Positions 23,062-30,906 of a stretch of 35,129 nucleotides of DNA are shown here, one piece after another. A program made the translations under genes and the position numbers. The notes under the pieces are model-generated. The model was not told the DNA's origin and ran no database searches. It saw only the letters and a list, made by a program, of their open reading frames with translations. Position 1 is the stretch's first letter. Each line of letters starts with the position of its first letter. Source of the stretch: Bacteroidales bacterium (lineage in GTDB: Bacteria > Bacteroidota > Bacteroidia > Bacteroidales > F082). The stretch is from NCBI GenBank assembly GCA_029933225.1, contig JAOZOO010000023.1, positions 1 through 35,129 of the forward strand, read 5' to 3'.

Positions 23062-23820
23062 CTAATAATAGTAATACTTATCCGGAGCACGATCGTATAT
23101 GGGGATCATCCAGCCCACTTTTATCCCGAAAAAGAGATCCACATAATTATTTGTATCCTTTTTCATCTGATCAAAAACAAAGTCACGTTTGCTTTTTGTA
23201 AATGCCTGATAAAATTCAAAACCGCCAAAAAAGTTCAGTATTCGTTTTCTTCCCATAAAATAATAACCAATAAATTCATTCAGTACAATGCCTCCCGTCA
23301 GCCGGTCGTATCCTTTGGCGTAATCATCTGATATCTGCGGGGCCGTGCGGTACTGATTGTCAATTTTAAGCCGATGTACAAGATAACCCATCCCGCCCAT
23401 GACCAGGATTCCCGAATTGGGGTTTGGGTTCAGCACCGTAAAAATCTTACCAATCCTGAAATTGATGCTGTATCCCCTTTCGTACAACGCATACTGGGCA
23501 TATACACCGTTTCCGTCAATGATATGCCCGTCTGCCGTTTCAACCATGCTCAACACCGTATCAGCGATTTTGATTTGATTTCCGAAAATAAAATTGACAT
23601 CGGCCGAAAGAAGAAGATTCTTTCTCGTTTTATAAAAAACCCCGCCTCCGATAGTTGAATTGTTGCCGTATCTGTCAGCAATATCGCCGCCCGGGAATTG
23701 AAATGCATAAGCAAAATAAGGAATGAATGCCGCCACCGTGGTATCCCTCACATCACGTTGGGCCATTGTCTGCCCTGCCATAAAAAACCCGATAAGTAAT
23801 ACAGCAATCTTTTTTTTCAT
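23062..23820 (-). CDS. Exported outer-membrane-barrel-like protein
   Basis: 252 residues from the ATG at 23820; a longer reading from 23874 places non-signal sequence in front of the signal peptide and crosses the promoter box. The signal peptide is MKKKIAVLLIGFFMAGQTMAQ (1-21). The mature protein has alternating strands rich in aromatic residues and Gly (YFAYAFQFPGGDIADRYGNNSTIGGGVFYKTRKNLLLSADVNFIFG, GILVMGGMGYLVHRLKI, DLFFGIKVGWMIPIYDR) and a tail ending KYYYY, all suggesting a small outer-membrane beta-barrel. It is probably co-transcribed with waaA (2-nt gap), which fits an envelope role. The exact function is unknown. Confidence 0.75.
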   Translation of the reverse strand: MKKKIAVLLIGFFMAGQTMAQRDVRDTTVAAFIPYFAYAFQFPGGDIADRYGNNSTIGGGVFYKTRKNLLLSADVNFIFGNQIKIADTVLSMVETADGHIIDGNGVYAQYALYERGYSINFRIGKIFTVLNPNPNSGILVMGGMGYLVHRLKIDNQYRTAPQISDDYAKGYDRLTGGIVLNEFIGYYFMGRKRILNFFGGFEFYQAFTKSKRDFVFDQMKKDTNNYVDLFFGIKVGWMIPIYDRAPDKYYYY

Positions 23821-23836
23821 TGGTAAGAATTTCCGG

Positions 23837-23844
23837 CAAAGATA
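23837..23844 (-). promoter_or_regulatory. Minus-7 box TATCTTTG for the barrel-waaA operon
   Basis: TATCTTTG on the leftward strand, 16 nt before the ATG at 23820. It sits 89 bp from the divergent box at 23934-23941, so the gap holds promoters for both directions. Confidence 0.5.
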
Positions 23845-23933
23845 ATAATTTGAATTATGGGTATGCGTAAACACCTGACCAAAATTCGCCAGTCAAAATC
23901 TTATAAAACAACAACTATTCAGCCCTTTTTCTC

Positions 23934-23941
23934 TACCTTTG
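23934..23941 (+). promoter_or_regulatory. Minus-7 box TACCTTTG for the sugar-nucleotide cluster
   Basis: TACCTTTG fits TAnnTTTG and lies 36 nt before the ATG at 23978 of the DegT gene. Its position makes an in-frame TTG at 23939 unusable as a start. No good minus-33 element is seen. Confidence 0.5.
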
Positions 23942-23977
23942 CCAGCCAAAGAAAACAAAACCAATAAAAACCAAAGT

Positions 23978-25108
23978 ATGATCAAATATCCCATGGTTGA
24001 CCTTGTGGGTCAGTATAAAAAAATCCGGCCCGAAGTGGATGCAGCCATCACCGAAGTATTGAATTCTGCTGCTTTTATCAACGGTCCGGCAGTAAAAAGT
24101 TTTCAGAAGAATCTGGAAAATTATCTGAATGTTAAGCATGTCATCCCCTGTGGCAACGGGACGGATGCCCTCCAGGTAGCTTTGATGGCGCTTGGACTCC
24201 AGCCCGGCGACGAAGTGATCACCACTTCATTTACATTTATCGCAACGGCCGAGGTCATTGCCCTGCTCAAGCTTACACCTGTTTTGGTAGATGTTGATCC
24301 TGACACCTTTAACATTGATCCGGCAGCCATCGAGCGGGCCATTACCCCGAAAACGAAAGCGATCATTCCGGTTCATCTTTTCGGACAATGTGCCGACATG
24401 CATGCCATTAAAGAAATTGCCGAAAAGCATAATTTGTTTGTGGTGGAAGATACCGCCCAGGCCATTGGCGCCGAATATAGCTGTTACAACAGCGGAAATG
24501 TGAAAAAGGCGGGAACCCTCGGCGACATCGGCTGCACCTCGTTCTTCCCTTCCAAAAACCTTGGATGTTACGGCGACGGCGGAGCCATTTTCACAAACAA
24601 CGATGAACTGGCTGAACAAATGCGGGCCATTGTCAACCACGGCATGAAAGTCAGGTATTATCATGATTATATCGGAGTGAACTCCAGATTGGACACCATT
24701 CAGGCGGCTGTGCTGGATATCAAGCTGAAACATCTCGATGAATACAACAAAGCACGGTTTCAGGCAGCAGAATACTACAACAGGGCATTTGCCGGCAATC
24801 CGAAGATTAAGACACCGGTGACAGCTTCGTTCACCAATCATGTTTTTCACCAATACACCCTGGTGCTCAAAGACGTTGACCGTGAAGGGCTGATGAAACA
24901 TCTAACGGAAAAAGGCATCGCCTCGGCGGTTTATTACCCGGTACCGCTGCACATGCAGAAAGCATATATTGACCCGCGATATACGGAAGGTGATTTCCCT
25001 GTAACCGAAGAATTATCCCGCACGGTGATGTCGCTGCCCATCCATACGGAATTGACGGAAGAAATTCAGAAGGAGATAACGGAGGCGGTGTTGGAGTTTG
25101 TAGGTTAA
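23978..25108 (+). CDS. DegT/DnrJ/EryC1/StrS aminotransferase (WbpE-like)
   Basis: 376 residues. It is a PLP-dependent sugar aminotransferase acting on a keto-sugar nucleotide, soluble in the cytoplasm. Visible motifs: GNGTDALQVALMALGL (PLP phosphate-binding region, residues 59-74), VVEDTAQAIGAEY with D158 that contacts the pyridine nitrogen, and SFFPSKNLGCYGDGGA with the Schiff-base Lys193. The closest recognised pattern is the WbpE/WlbC group, which transaminates UDP-3-keto-GlcNAc uronate. The following acyltransferase fits the next step (WbpD/WlbB), so I infer formation of a UDP-2,3-diacetamido uronate, but the partner dehydrogenase is not in the window. It is the first gene of a rightward cluster. 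Confidence 0.9.
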   Translation: MIKYPMVDLVGQYKKIRPEVDAAITEVLNSAAFINGPAVKSFQKNLENYLNVKHVIPCGNGTDALQVALMALGLQPGDEVITTSFTFIATAEVIALLKLTPVLVDVDPDTFNIDPAAIERAITPKTKAIIPVHLFGQCADMHAIKEIAEKHNLFVVEDTAQAIGAEYSCYNSGNVKKAGTLGDIGCTSFFPSKNLGCYGDGGAIFTNNDELAEQMRAIVNHGMKVRYYHDYIGVNSRLDTIQAAVLDIKLKHLDEYNKARFQAAEYYNRAFAGNPKIKTPVTASFTNHVFHQYTLVLKDVDREGLMKHLTEKGIASAVYYPVPLHMQKAYIDPRYTEGDFPVTEELSRTVMSLPIHTELTEEIQKEITEAVLEFVG

Positions 25109-25144
25109 AACGAAATAAATAATGAATAAAAAACATTTTATAGA

Positions 25145-25723
25145 ATGAACACCGAATATTTTGCTCACGAAACCGCGGTCATTGACGAGGGTTGCGAAAT
25201 TGGAAAAGGAACCAAAATCTGGCATTTCTCACATATCATGACGGGCGCCAAGCTCGGCGAGAAATGCAACATCGGACAGAATGTGGTCGTATCGCCGGAG
25301 GTTGTCCTCGGCAACAACGTGAAAGTACAAAACAATGTTTCCATATATACGGGCGTTATCTGTGAGGACGATGTTTTTCTCGGACCTTCCATGGTTTTCA
25401 CAAATATTGTCAACCCGCGCAGTGCGGTTGTCCGGCGCGGGGAATATGTGAAAACCATTGTCAGAAAAGGAGCCAGTATCGGCGCCAATGCCACCATTGT
25501 CTGTGGACACGACATTGGGGAATTTGCATTTATCGGCGCGGGTGCTGTTGTAACCAAAGAGGTGCTGCCTTATGCGTTGGTTGTCGGTAATCCGGCACGG
25601 CAGGTGGGTTGGATGAGCGAATACGGACACCGGCTTCACTTTGACGAAAGCGGCATCGCCGTTTGTCCCGAGAGCAAAGAAAAATACAAACTGGAAAATA
25701 ACAGGGTAACTAAACTCGGATAA
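25145..25723 (+). CDS. Hexapeptide-repeat N-acyltransferase (WbpD/WlbB-like)
   Basis: 192 residues forming a left-handed parallel beta-helix: repeated [LIV]-G-x4 units run from about residue 16 to 145 ([80 protein letters not shown]). The IWHFSHI and [15 protein letters not shown] segments are typical of WbpD/WlbB, which acetylate the 3-amino group of UDP-GlcNAc(3NH2)A. It is placed directly after the aminotransferase (36-nt gap) and ends 2 nt before galE, so it belongs to one transcript. It uses acetyl-CoA; the exact sugar substrate is inferred from the gene order. Confidence 0.9.
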   Translation: MNTEYFAHETAVIDEGCEIGKGTKIWHFSHIMTGAKLGEKCNIGQNVVVSPEVVLGNNVKVQNNVSIYTGVICEDDVFLGPSMVFTNIVNPRSAVVRRGEYVKTIVRKGASIGANATIVCGHDIGEFAFIGAGAVVTKEVLPYALVVGNPARQVGWMSEYGHRLHFDESGIAVCPESKEKYKLENNRVTKLG

Positions 25724-25725
25724 AT

Positions 25726-26757
25726 ATGAAAATACTAGTAACCGGCGGCACAGGTTATATCGGTTCGCATACGGTTGTGGAGCTTCTGAATGCCGGCTTT
25801 GAGGTGGTCATTGTGGATGATCTTTCCAATTCAAAAGCAGATATTGCCATCGCCATTGAAAGAATAACCGGCACAAAGCCATTGCTGGAAGTCTTTGACC
25901 TGACCGACAAAGTAAAAACAGCAGATTTTTTCAAAAGGCATCGTGACCTGAAAGGGGTGATCCATTTTGCTGCTAAAAAAGCTGTCGGCGAATCGGTTGA
26001 AAAACCGTTGCTGTACTACCGGAACAACCTGGAATCGCTGATGAATGTACTGGAAGGAATGGTTGACAACAATATCCGGAATTTCGTTTTTTCTTCATCC
26101 TGCACGGTTTACGGACAGCCGGATGAATTGCCTGTCTCGGAGTCTGCGCCTATCAAAAAAGCAGAATCTCCTTACGGAAATACGAAACAGATTTCAGAAG
26201 AGATTATTTATGATACGGTAAAAGTAACAGACCTGAAAGCCATTGCTCTGCGCTATTTCAACCCCATCGGCGCCCACGAAAGCGCCCTGATCGGGGAACT
26301 GCCGCTCGGTGTGCCGGATAACCTGTTGCCTTACATCACCCAGACGGCAATCGGTATCCGTAAAAAGTTGCGTGTTTTTGGCGACGACTACAACACACCT
26401 GACGGCACAGCCATACGTGATTACATCCATGTGGTTGACCTGGCCAAAGCTCATGTGGTGGCGGTCCAGCGGATGATTGAAGGAAAGATGAAAAAGGATT
26501 TCGAAGTCTTTAACCTGGGAACAGGAAACGGCTATTCGGTTATGGATGTAATCAAATCCTTTGAAAAAGTCACCGGACTGAAACTAAATTACGAGATCGT
26601 CGGTAGAAGAGAAGGCGATGTGGAACAGGTGTGGGCCGACCCCTCATTTTCGAACAAAGAACTGGGCTGGAAAGCCGAAAAAGGACTGGATGAAATGGTG
26701 AGCTCGGCTTGGAGGTGGGAGAAAGCGTACCGGGGAAGCCAGCCCCCCCAGCCCTAA
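25726..26757 (+). CDS. galE: UDP-glucose 4-epimerase
   Basis: 343 residues. It interconverts UDP-glucose and UDP-galactose (or the N-acetyl forms) with bound NAD. It is an extended SDR enzyme: the nucleotide-binding GGTGYIG (7-13), IHFAAKKAVGES (79-90), SSSCTVYG (123-130) and the catalytic Y150-x3-K154 (SPYGNTK), then RYFNPIGAH and the substrate loop. The last residues (SQPPQP) and the stop codon lie in a REP-like element whose first hairpin starts at 26747; the TAA is in the hairpin loop. This suggests the insertion replaced the original C-terminal end, outside the catalytic core. It starts 2 nt after the acyltransferase stop. Confidence 0.93.
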   Translation: MKILVTGGTGYIGSHTVVELLNAGFEVVIVDDLSNSKADIAIAIERITGTKPLLEVFDLTDKVKTADFFKRHRDLKGVIHFAAKKAVGESVEKPLLYYRNNLESLMNVLEGMVDNNIRNFVFSSSCTVYGQPDELPVSESAPIKKAESPYGNTKQISEEIIYDTVKVTDLKAIALRYFNPIGAHESALIGELPLGVPDNLLPYITQTAIGIRKKLRVFGDDYNTPDGTAIRDYIHVVDLAKAHVVAVQRMIEGKMKKDFEVFNLGTGNGYSVMDVIKSFEKVTGLKLNYEIVGRREGDVEQVWADPSFSNKELGWKAEKGLDEMVSSAWRWEKAYRGSQPPQP

Positions 26758-26831
26758 AGGACTGGGAAACTGATGGCGACAGATACATAATATAATGAAA
26801 CAAATCAGTTACCCAGCCCTTTAGGGCTGGG
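26747..26831 (+). repeat. REP-like element copy B (two hairpins and a 45-nt spacer)
   Basis: Hairpin 1 (26747-26766, CCCAGCCC-TAAA-GGACTGGG, one mismatch) and hairpin 2 (26812-26831, CCCAGCCC-TTTA-GGGCTGGG, perfect) face each other across a 45-nt spacer beginning AAACTGATGGCGA and ending ATGAAACAAATCAGTTA. The spacer is 36/45 identical to copy A at 6398-6482, while the stems differ but keep the same 8-bp/4-nt geometry, as expected for compensatory change. It lies between galE and rfbB, includes the galE stop codon, and ends 16 nt before the rfbB ATG. Confidence 0.85.
26795..26824 (+). other. Possible micro-ORF MKQISYPAL inside REP copy B
   Basis: ATG at 26795 opens nine codons (MKQISYPAL) and a TAG in the loop of hairpin 2. 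The first seven codons are the same as in copy A. It would end 23 nt before the rfbB start. Translation is unproven; it may only reflect conservation of the repeat arm. Confidence 0.25.
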
Positions 26832-26847
26832 ATTAAAAAATAAAACC

Positions 26848-27900
26848 ATGAAAAAAATTCTCATCACCGGCGGAGCCGGATTTATCGGTTCACATGTAAT
26901 CCGGTTATTCGTTAACAAATATCCGGATTACCACATTTACAATCTGGATAAACTAACTTATGCTGGCAATCTGGAAAACCTGAAAGATGTGGAAGACATG
27001 CCCAACTACACCTTTATTAAAGGGGATATCGTTGACGATGATTTCATTCAGCACCTGTTTGAAGAACACCGTTTTGACGGGGTGATCCACCTCGCAGCCG
27101 AGTCGCATGTGGACCGTTCCATCAGCAACCCGATGGAGTTCATCATGACCAACATCGTAGGAACGGTCAACCTGCTGAATGCAGCCAAACACATCTGGAA
27201 AGACAACTTTGAGGGCAAACGGTTTTATCATGTTTCCACCGACGAGGTTTACGGCTCTCTGGGAGCAACAGGATTCTTCACCGAAGAAACGCCCTACGAT
27301 CCGCACAGCCCCTACTCGGCATCCAAAGCCAGTTCCGACCACCTGGTGAGGGCCTATCACGACACCTACGGGCTGCCCATCATCATATCCAACTGCTCGA
27401 ACAATTACGGGCCGAATCAGTTTCCCGAAAAGCTGATTCCGCTGTTCATCAACAACATCCGCAATAACAAACCGTTGCCGGTTTACGGTAAGGGCGAAAA
27501 TGTCCGCGACTGGCTTTATGTGGTGGACCACGCCCGCGCCATTGATGTAATTTATCACAACGGACCAACAGGAGAGACTTTTAACATCGGCGGACACAAT
27601 GAATGGAAAAACATTGACCTTATCAAGGTGCTTTGCCGCGTAATGGACAAAAAGCTGGGACGCCCCGAAGGGGAATCCGAAAAACTGATCACTTATGTTA
27701 CCGACCGCGCCGGTCACGACCTGCGTTATGCCATCGATTCTACAAAATTACAGCGCGAGCTGGGCTGGACACCTTCTCTACAATTTGAGGAAGGTATCGA
27801 AAAAACCGTGGAGTGGTACCTGAATAATCAGGAATGGTTAGACAATGTGACATCAGGGAATTACCAGAAATATTATGATGAAATGTATGGGAACAGGTGA
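26848..27900 (+). CDS. rfbB: dTDP-glucose 4,6-dehydratase
   Basis: 350 residues. It makes dTDP-4-keto-6-deoxyglucose from dTDP-glucose, the entry to dTDP-rhamnose and related 6-deoxysugars. Extended SDR motifs: TGGAGFIG (7-14), HLAAESHVDRSI (81-92), the catalytic TDEVYG (131-136, with Thr131-Asp132-Glu133) and Y156-x3-K160 (YSASK), then NCSNNYGPNQFPEKLIPL, all diagnostic of RfbB/RmlB. It is the last gene of the sugar cluster; rfbA, rfbC and rfbD are not in the window. Its leader is formed largely by the REP-like element. It is convergent with the choice-of-anchor L gene, separated by 29 bp with only a weak hairpin. Confidence 0.96.
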   Translation: MKKILITGGAGFIGSHVIRLFVNKYPDYHIYNLDKLTYAGNLENLKDVEDMPNYTFIKGDIVDDDFIQHLFEEHRFDGVIHLAAESHVDRSISNPMEFIMTNIVGTVNLLNAAKHIWKDNFEGKRFYHVSTDEVYGSLGATGFFTEETPYDPHSPYSASKASSDHLVRAYHDTYGLPIIISNCSNNYGPNQFPEKLIPLFINNIRNNKPLPVYGKGENVRDWLYVVDHARAIDVIYHNGPTGETFNIGGHNEWKNIDLIKVLCRVMDKKLGRPEGESEKLITYVTDRAGHDLRYAIDSTKLQRELGWTPSLQFEEGIEKTVEWYLNNQEWLDNVTSGNYQKYYDEMYGNR

Positions 27901-27929
27901 TTTTTAAGCAATTACACTTAATTGGTTGC

Positions 27930-29858
27930 TCAATAATGCACCAACTTCTCCCGGTACACCTTATCGCCGGATGATACGGTCACGATATACGTTCCGGGCG
28001 GAAGTATAAAAAGCTGGACAGTATTGTTTCCCTTATTCAATGGCTGTTCCAACACCTGCCTGCCATCCAGAGATGTAATTTTCAGAGAAGCATCTTTCTC
28101 CCTGACTTTTACATACAGATAATCCCCTGCCGGATTGGGAGAGATGTTACACCAGTCTGTAACGGGTAAATCATTCACCCGGGTGATTACCGTATCACCC
28201 AAAATGGTGCCTTTGGCAAACAATATTCCCGAATCGTAACCAGGAACATCCACATCAGCAATTGAAATTTTTACGTGATACCACAGGGTGGGCTGAATTT
28301 CCACGCGGGCATTCAGTACCGTTGTGTAACCGTCATAAACGAAAAATGGAAATGCCGTGTCGCTTTCCTGGCTGTTATCTGTCATGTAAGTACAATTGGT
28401 ACATCCGTCGGGTATGCCTGTACAGGTGACACCTCCTTCACCGAAATTGATGGTCCCGCTGTTTACCGGTTCGTTAGTCCCCGGCACTATCCCCAGATTG
28501 ATGGCGTTGTTTTCATAATTTCCGTTGATACCCGGCCCCGAAATGAAAATGCCGAACACATCACGGGCATCTCCGGTAACCAGTTCATGATATTCTTCCG
28601 AAGCAAAATCGTAATTAAACCAAGCGGTATCAGCCGAGGGTGCAAAATCAAATTCGATGGTAGCGACATCATAAATTGTTCCTCCGTTTACGATATTCTC
28701 GAGATCAGGTTCAGAGCTTGTCCCGTCATTGTTGGTGCTGGCATTAGCTCCGGTATTGCATTTATTGGCATTATAAGCATCTACCGACAGGCCGGTGGTC
28801 ATAATGAGCCCCGTATTTTCTTCCAGTCCCAGAAAATCTCCGTGAATGAAATATCCCACTGCCCGCGGGTCACCTGTAAACTGAATGTTGGCTTTGTTTA
28901 CTTCGGCCACATTACACAGCAGAACCGTATCCACCACATTTATGACGTCTTCTTCTGTTTCACAGGGCGCAACATAGAAAAGAGGCGGAACCGAATCGTT
29001 TTGTTCGGATGCCAGCAAGATGTCCGAGTCAAAAATATGATCGCCGACATCACCGATGGCAATTTTCACGTGGTACCATTGTTCCGGCTGGATGTCGTGA
29101 ATTGCCTGTAACGGATAGGTGTATGCGTCAAGGGCGCACAAATCGAAGGAACCCTGATCCGGGTCGGTGTTGCTGTACAACAATTCGCAGTTCGGACCAT
29201 TCCCCGGCGGATCCTCGCAATAAGCCTGCTGTCTGCCGCAATTGATGTTTCCGATACATACCGGCAAATCCGTTTCGGGCACGGTGGAGATGTTCACGGC
29301 ATTGTTGGTGTAAGGCCCGACGATGCCGGGGCCGCTAAGAAAAATACCCAAAACATCGTTGAATTGTGTATCAACATAATCGTGATATTCCTCGGAACCG
29401 AATACATAATTAAACAATACGGTATCATTCGTACTTTTGATATCAAACTCAATGACTACCGCATCATAAACATTGAGGGAGGTCATCTGGGCAAGGTCGG
29501 GATCGGAGCCGCCATCGGTATTTGCAGAAGCATTTGCCGAGTTGCAGATATTCGCATTGGCGATACTGACTGCTTTTCCCGTAGAAAGAACAATCCCTGA
29601 CGGGGAATCGAAACCGAAGAAACTTCCTCCACTATAGAAACCTACTGATATGGGATTGCCGTTAAACGAAATGTTTTGCTTGAAAGCGCTATCCACATTG
29701 TATAACAGGACGGTATCAATCAGTGCAATGACTTCTTCATCCGTTTGACATTGGACAACCTGAAACCCTGTTTGAGAAACAATTGTATCCGTAGAACAGA
29801 AAAGACTAAAAATAAAAACCGGTAAAAAAAGAAAAAAGAAAGGTAATTGCTTTTTCAT
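27930..29858 (-). CDS. T9SS-secreted protein with two choice-of-anchor L domains
   Basis: 642 residues. A signal peptide covers about 1-29 (ending TIVSQ). Two homologous choice-of-anchor L modules follow, about 33-285 and 295-555; each runs CQTDEEVI/CETEEDVI.(L/V)(I/V)DTVLL.NV, G(I/L)(I/V)(L/M)(S/T)TG, the Asp/Asn-rich A.A(N/S)TD.G..PDL..M, FNY.F.SEEYH, GIF(L/I)SGPGI and WYHVKI(A/S)I.DV. A T9SS type A sorting domain is at about 565-642 (ISPNPAGDYLYVKV…GRQVL…GTYIVTVSSGD). The Asp/Asn-rich loops suggest Ca2+ binding. It is probably an exported surface or adhesive protein. The two repeats differ enough to be an old duplication. A TATTTTTG box is at 29875-29882. Confidence 0.88.
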   Translation of the reverse strand: MKKQLPFFFLFLPVFIFSLFCSTDTIVSQTGFQVVQCQTDEEVIALIDTVLLYNVDSAFKQNISFNGNPISVGFYSGGSFFGFDSPSGIVLSTGKAVSIANANICNSANASANTDGGSDPDLAQMTSLNVYDAVVIEFDIKSTNDTVLFNYVFGSEEYHDYVDTQFNDVLGIFLSGPGIVGPYTNNAVNISTVPETDLPVCIGNINCGRQQAYCEDPPGNGPNCELLYSNTDPDQGSFDLCALDAYTYPLQAIHDIQPEQWYHVKIAIGDVGDHIFDSDILLASEQNDSVPPLFYVAPCETEEDVINVVDTVLLCNVAEVNKANIQFTGDPRAVGYFIHGDFLGLEENTGLIMTTGLSVDAYNANKCNTGANASTNNDGTSSEPDLENIVNGGTIYDVATIEFDFAPSADTAWFNYDFASEEYHELVTGDARDVFGIFISGPGINGNYENNAINLGIVPGTNEPVNSGTINFGEGGVTCTGIPDGCTNCTYMTDNSQESDTAFPFFVYDGYTTVLNARVEIQPTLWYHVKISIADVDVPGYDSGILFAKGTILGDTVITRVNDLPVTDWCNISPNPAGDYLYVKVREKDASLKITSLDGRQVLEQPLNKGNNTVQLFILPPGTYIVTVSSGDKVYREKLVHY

Positions 29859-29874
29859 TGTTTTGGAATTTTGG

Positions 29875-29882
29875 CAAAAATA
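29875..29882 (-). promoter_or_regulatory. Minus-7 box TATTTTTG for the anchor-L gene
   Basis: TATTTTTG on the leftward strand, 16 nt before the ATG at 29858. The minus-33 region is A/T-rich without a clear TTTG. Confidence 0.5.
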
Positions 29883-30024
29883 CTATATTGTAATTAGGAC
29901 ATAAAAAATATTAAAAATGATGCATCGAAAAGCAATAAATATTTTTTAATCTTATTGTCTAATTAAAAAATTATTCCGTTCTTTGCACTCCCAAATTTTG
30001 AAGCAAGACTAAAAAGATAGAACG

Positions 30025-30264
30025 ATGTCAAGAATTTGCCAGATAACAGGAAAAAAAGTGATCAGCGGAAACAATGTATCCCACTCACACATTAAAACAA
30101 GAAGAAAATTCCATCCTAACCTGCAAACCAAACGGTTTTACATTCCGGAAGAAGACCGATGGGTAACTTTGATGGTCAGCGCTGCAGGCATCAGGACGAT
30201 CAATAAAAAAGGTATCTATCGTGCATTGAAAGATGCTGCCAAAAAAGGATATTACAAAGAATAA
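30025..30264 (+). CDS. rpmB: 50S ribosomal protein L28
   Basis: 79 residues starting [34 protein letters not shown], with the C-terminal segment [20 protein letters not shown] and a basic tail, the standard Bacteroidota L28. It contains one CxxTGK element but not a full zinc-binding Cys set. In many Bacteroidota rpmB is followed by rpmG and a small DUF4295 gene; here it is followed directly by a terminator (30283-30313), so it is transcribed alone. The leader (29883-30024) is A/T-rich; a clear TAnnTTTG box is not seen, only GTTCTTTG at about 29979. Confidence 0.96.
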   Translation: MSRICQITGKKVISGNNVSHSHIKTRRKFHPNLQTKRFYIPEEDRWVTLMVSAAGIRTINKKGIYRALKDAAKKGYYKE

Positions 30265-30282
30265 CCGGAAAAGAAAATAAAT

Positions 30283-30313
30283 AAAAAAGCTGCTCAACAG
30301 GGCAGCTTTTTTT
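30283..30313. terminator. Bidirectional terminator between rpmB and adk
   Basis: AAAAAAGCTGC (30283-30293) pairs with GCAGCTTTTTT (30302-30312) around an 8-nt loop, with T-runs on both strands. It ends rpmB rightward and adk leftward, whose stop codon is 6 bp away. Confidence 0.9.
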
Positions 30314-30318
30314 GTTGC

Positions 30319-30891
30319 TTACAAACACTGATCAATGGCATTGACGATCCGCCTGTAAATCTCATCCACCGAACCCACACCATTGATGGTTACACACTTA
30401 CCCATTTCTTTGTAAAATTTTTCAACAGGCGCAGTTTTTTCACGGTATTGCTTGAAACGGTTGCGGATGGTTTCGGGATTGTCATCACTGCGCTTTTCTA
30501 TTTCTGCACGTTTCAGCATCCGTTTCATCAATTCCTCTTCAGGGACTTCCAGACTGATCATACAGGTTAGCTCCGTATTCAGCTTGGTGAGCAGCCCCGT
30601 CAGAATATAAGCCTGTACCAGATTCCGGGGAAATCCGTCAAACAGGATACCGTTGACATTTTGCAGGCTGTTAATCTTATTTTCAAGGATTTGAACGATG
30701 AGTTCATCCGAAACAAGGTTGCCGGCATCCATCACGGCTTTTACTTTTTTCCCCAGTTCCGAACCGGCTGCCAGCTCTTCACGCAACATGTCGCCTGTGG
30801 AAATATATGCCAGGTTGTATTTTTCGACAATTTTTTTTGATTGTGTCCCCTTTCCTGCACCGGGAGGGCCAAATAGTGCAATGTTCAGCAT
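30319..30891 (-). CDS. adk: Adenylate kinase
   Basis: 190 residues. It catalyses ATP + AMP to 2 ADP. P-loop GPPGAGKGT (8-16), STGDMLREE in the AMP-binding region, ILFDGFPRN with the conserved DGFPR, and a short LID (KRAEIEKRSDDNPETIRNRF) without Cys zinc ligands, so this is the short type. It lies 15 nt after hpt, and the hpt-adk pair is a known conserved arrangement in Bacteroidota. It ends at the bidirectional terminator. Confidence 0.97.
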   Translation of the reverse strand: MLNIALFGPPGAGKGTQSKKIVEKYNLAYISTGDMLREELAAGSELGKKVKAVMDAGNLVSDELIVQILENKINSLQNVNGILFDGFPRNLVQAYILTGLLTKLNTELTCMISLEVPEEELMKRMLKRAEIEKRSDDNPETIRNRFKQYREKTAPVEKFYKEMGKCVTINGVGSVDEIYRRIVNAIDQCL

Positions 30892-30906
30892 CGTGTTAAC
30901 TATTTT

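Noticed and set aside
24227-24901. 224-codon frame antisense to the DegT aminotransferase
   Set aside because: Overlaps a gene with all PLP-enzyme motifs and has no start context or domain of its own.
26953-27717. 254-codon open frame antisense to rfbB
   Set aside because: It lies entirely within rfbB, whose catalytic motifs are intact; the antisense product shows no recognisable domain and is a codon-bias shadow.
27907-27930. Terminator between rfbB and the anchor-L gene
   Set aside because: AGCAA/TTGCT pairing is only 5 bp plus G-U pairs with no U-run; too weak to report.
28275-29111. 278-codon open frame antisense to the choice-of-anchor L gene
   Set aside because: The sense strand has a signal peptide, two homologous modules and a T9SS sorting domain; the antisense frame has low-complexity Cys/His/Arg content and no family features.
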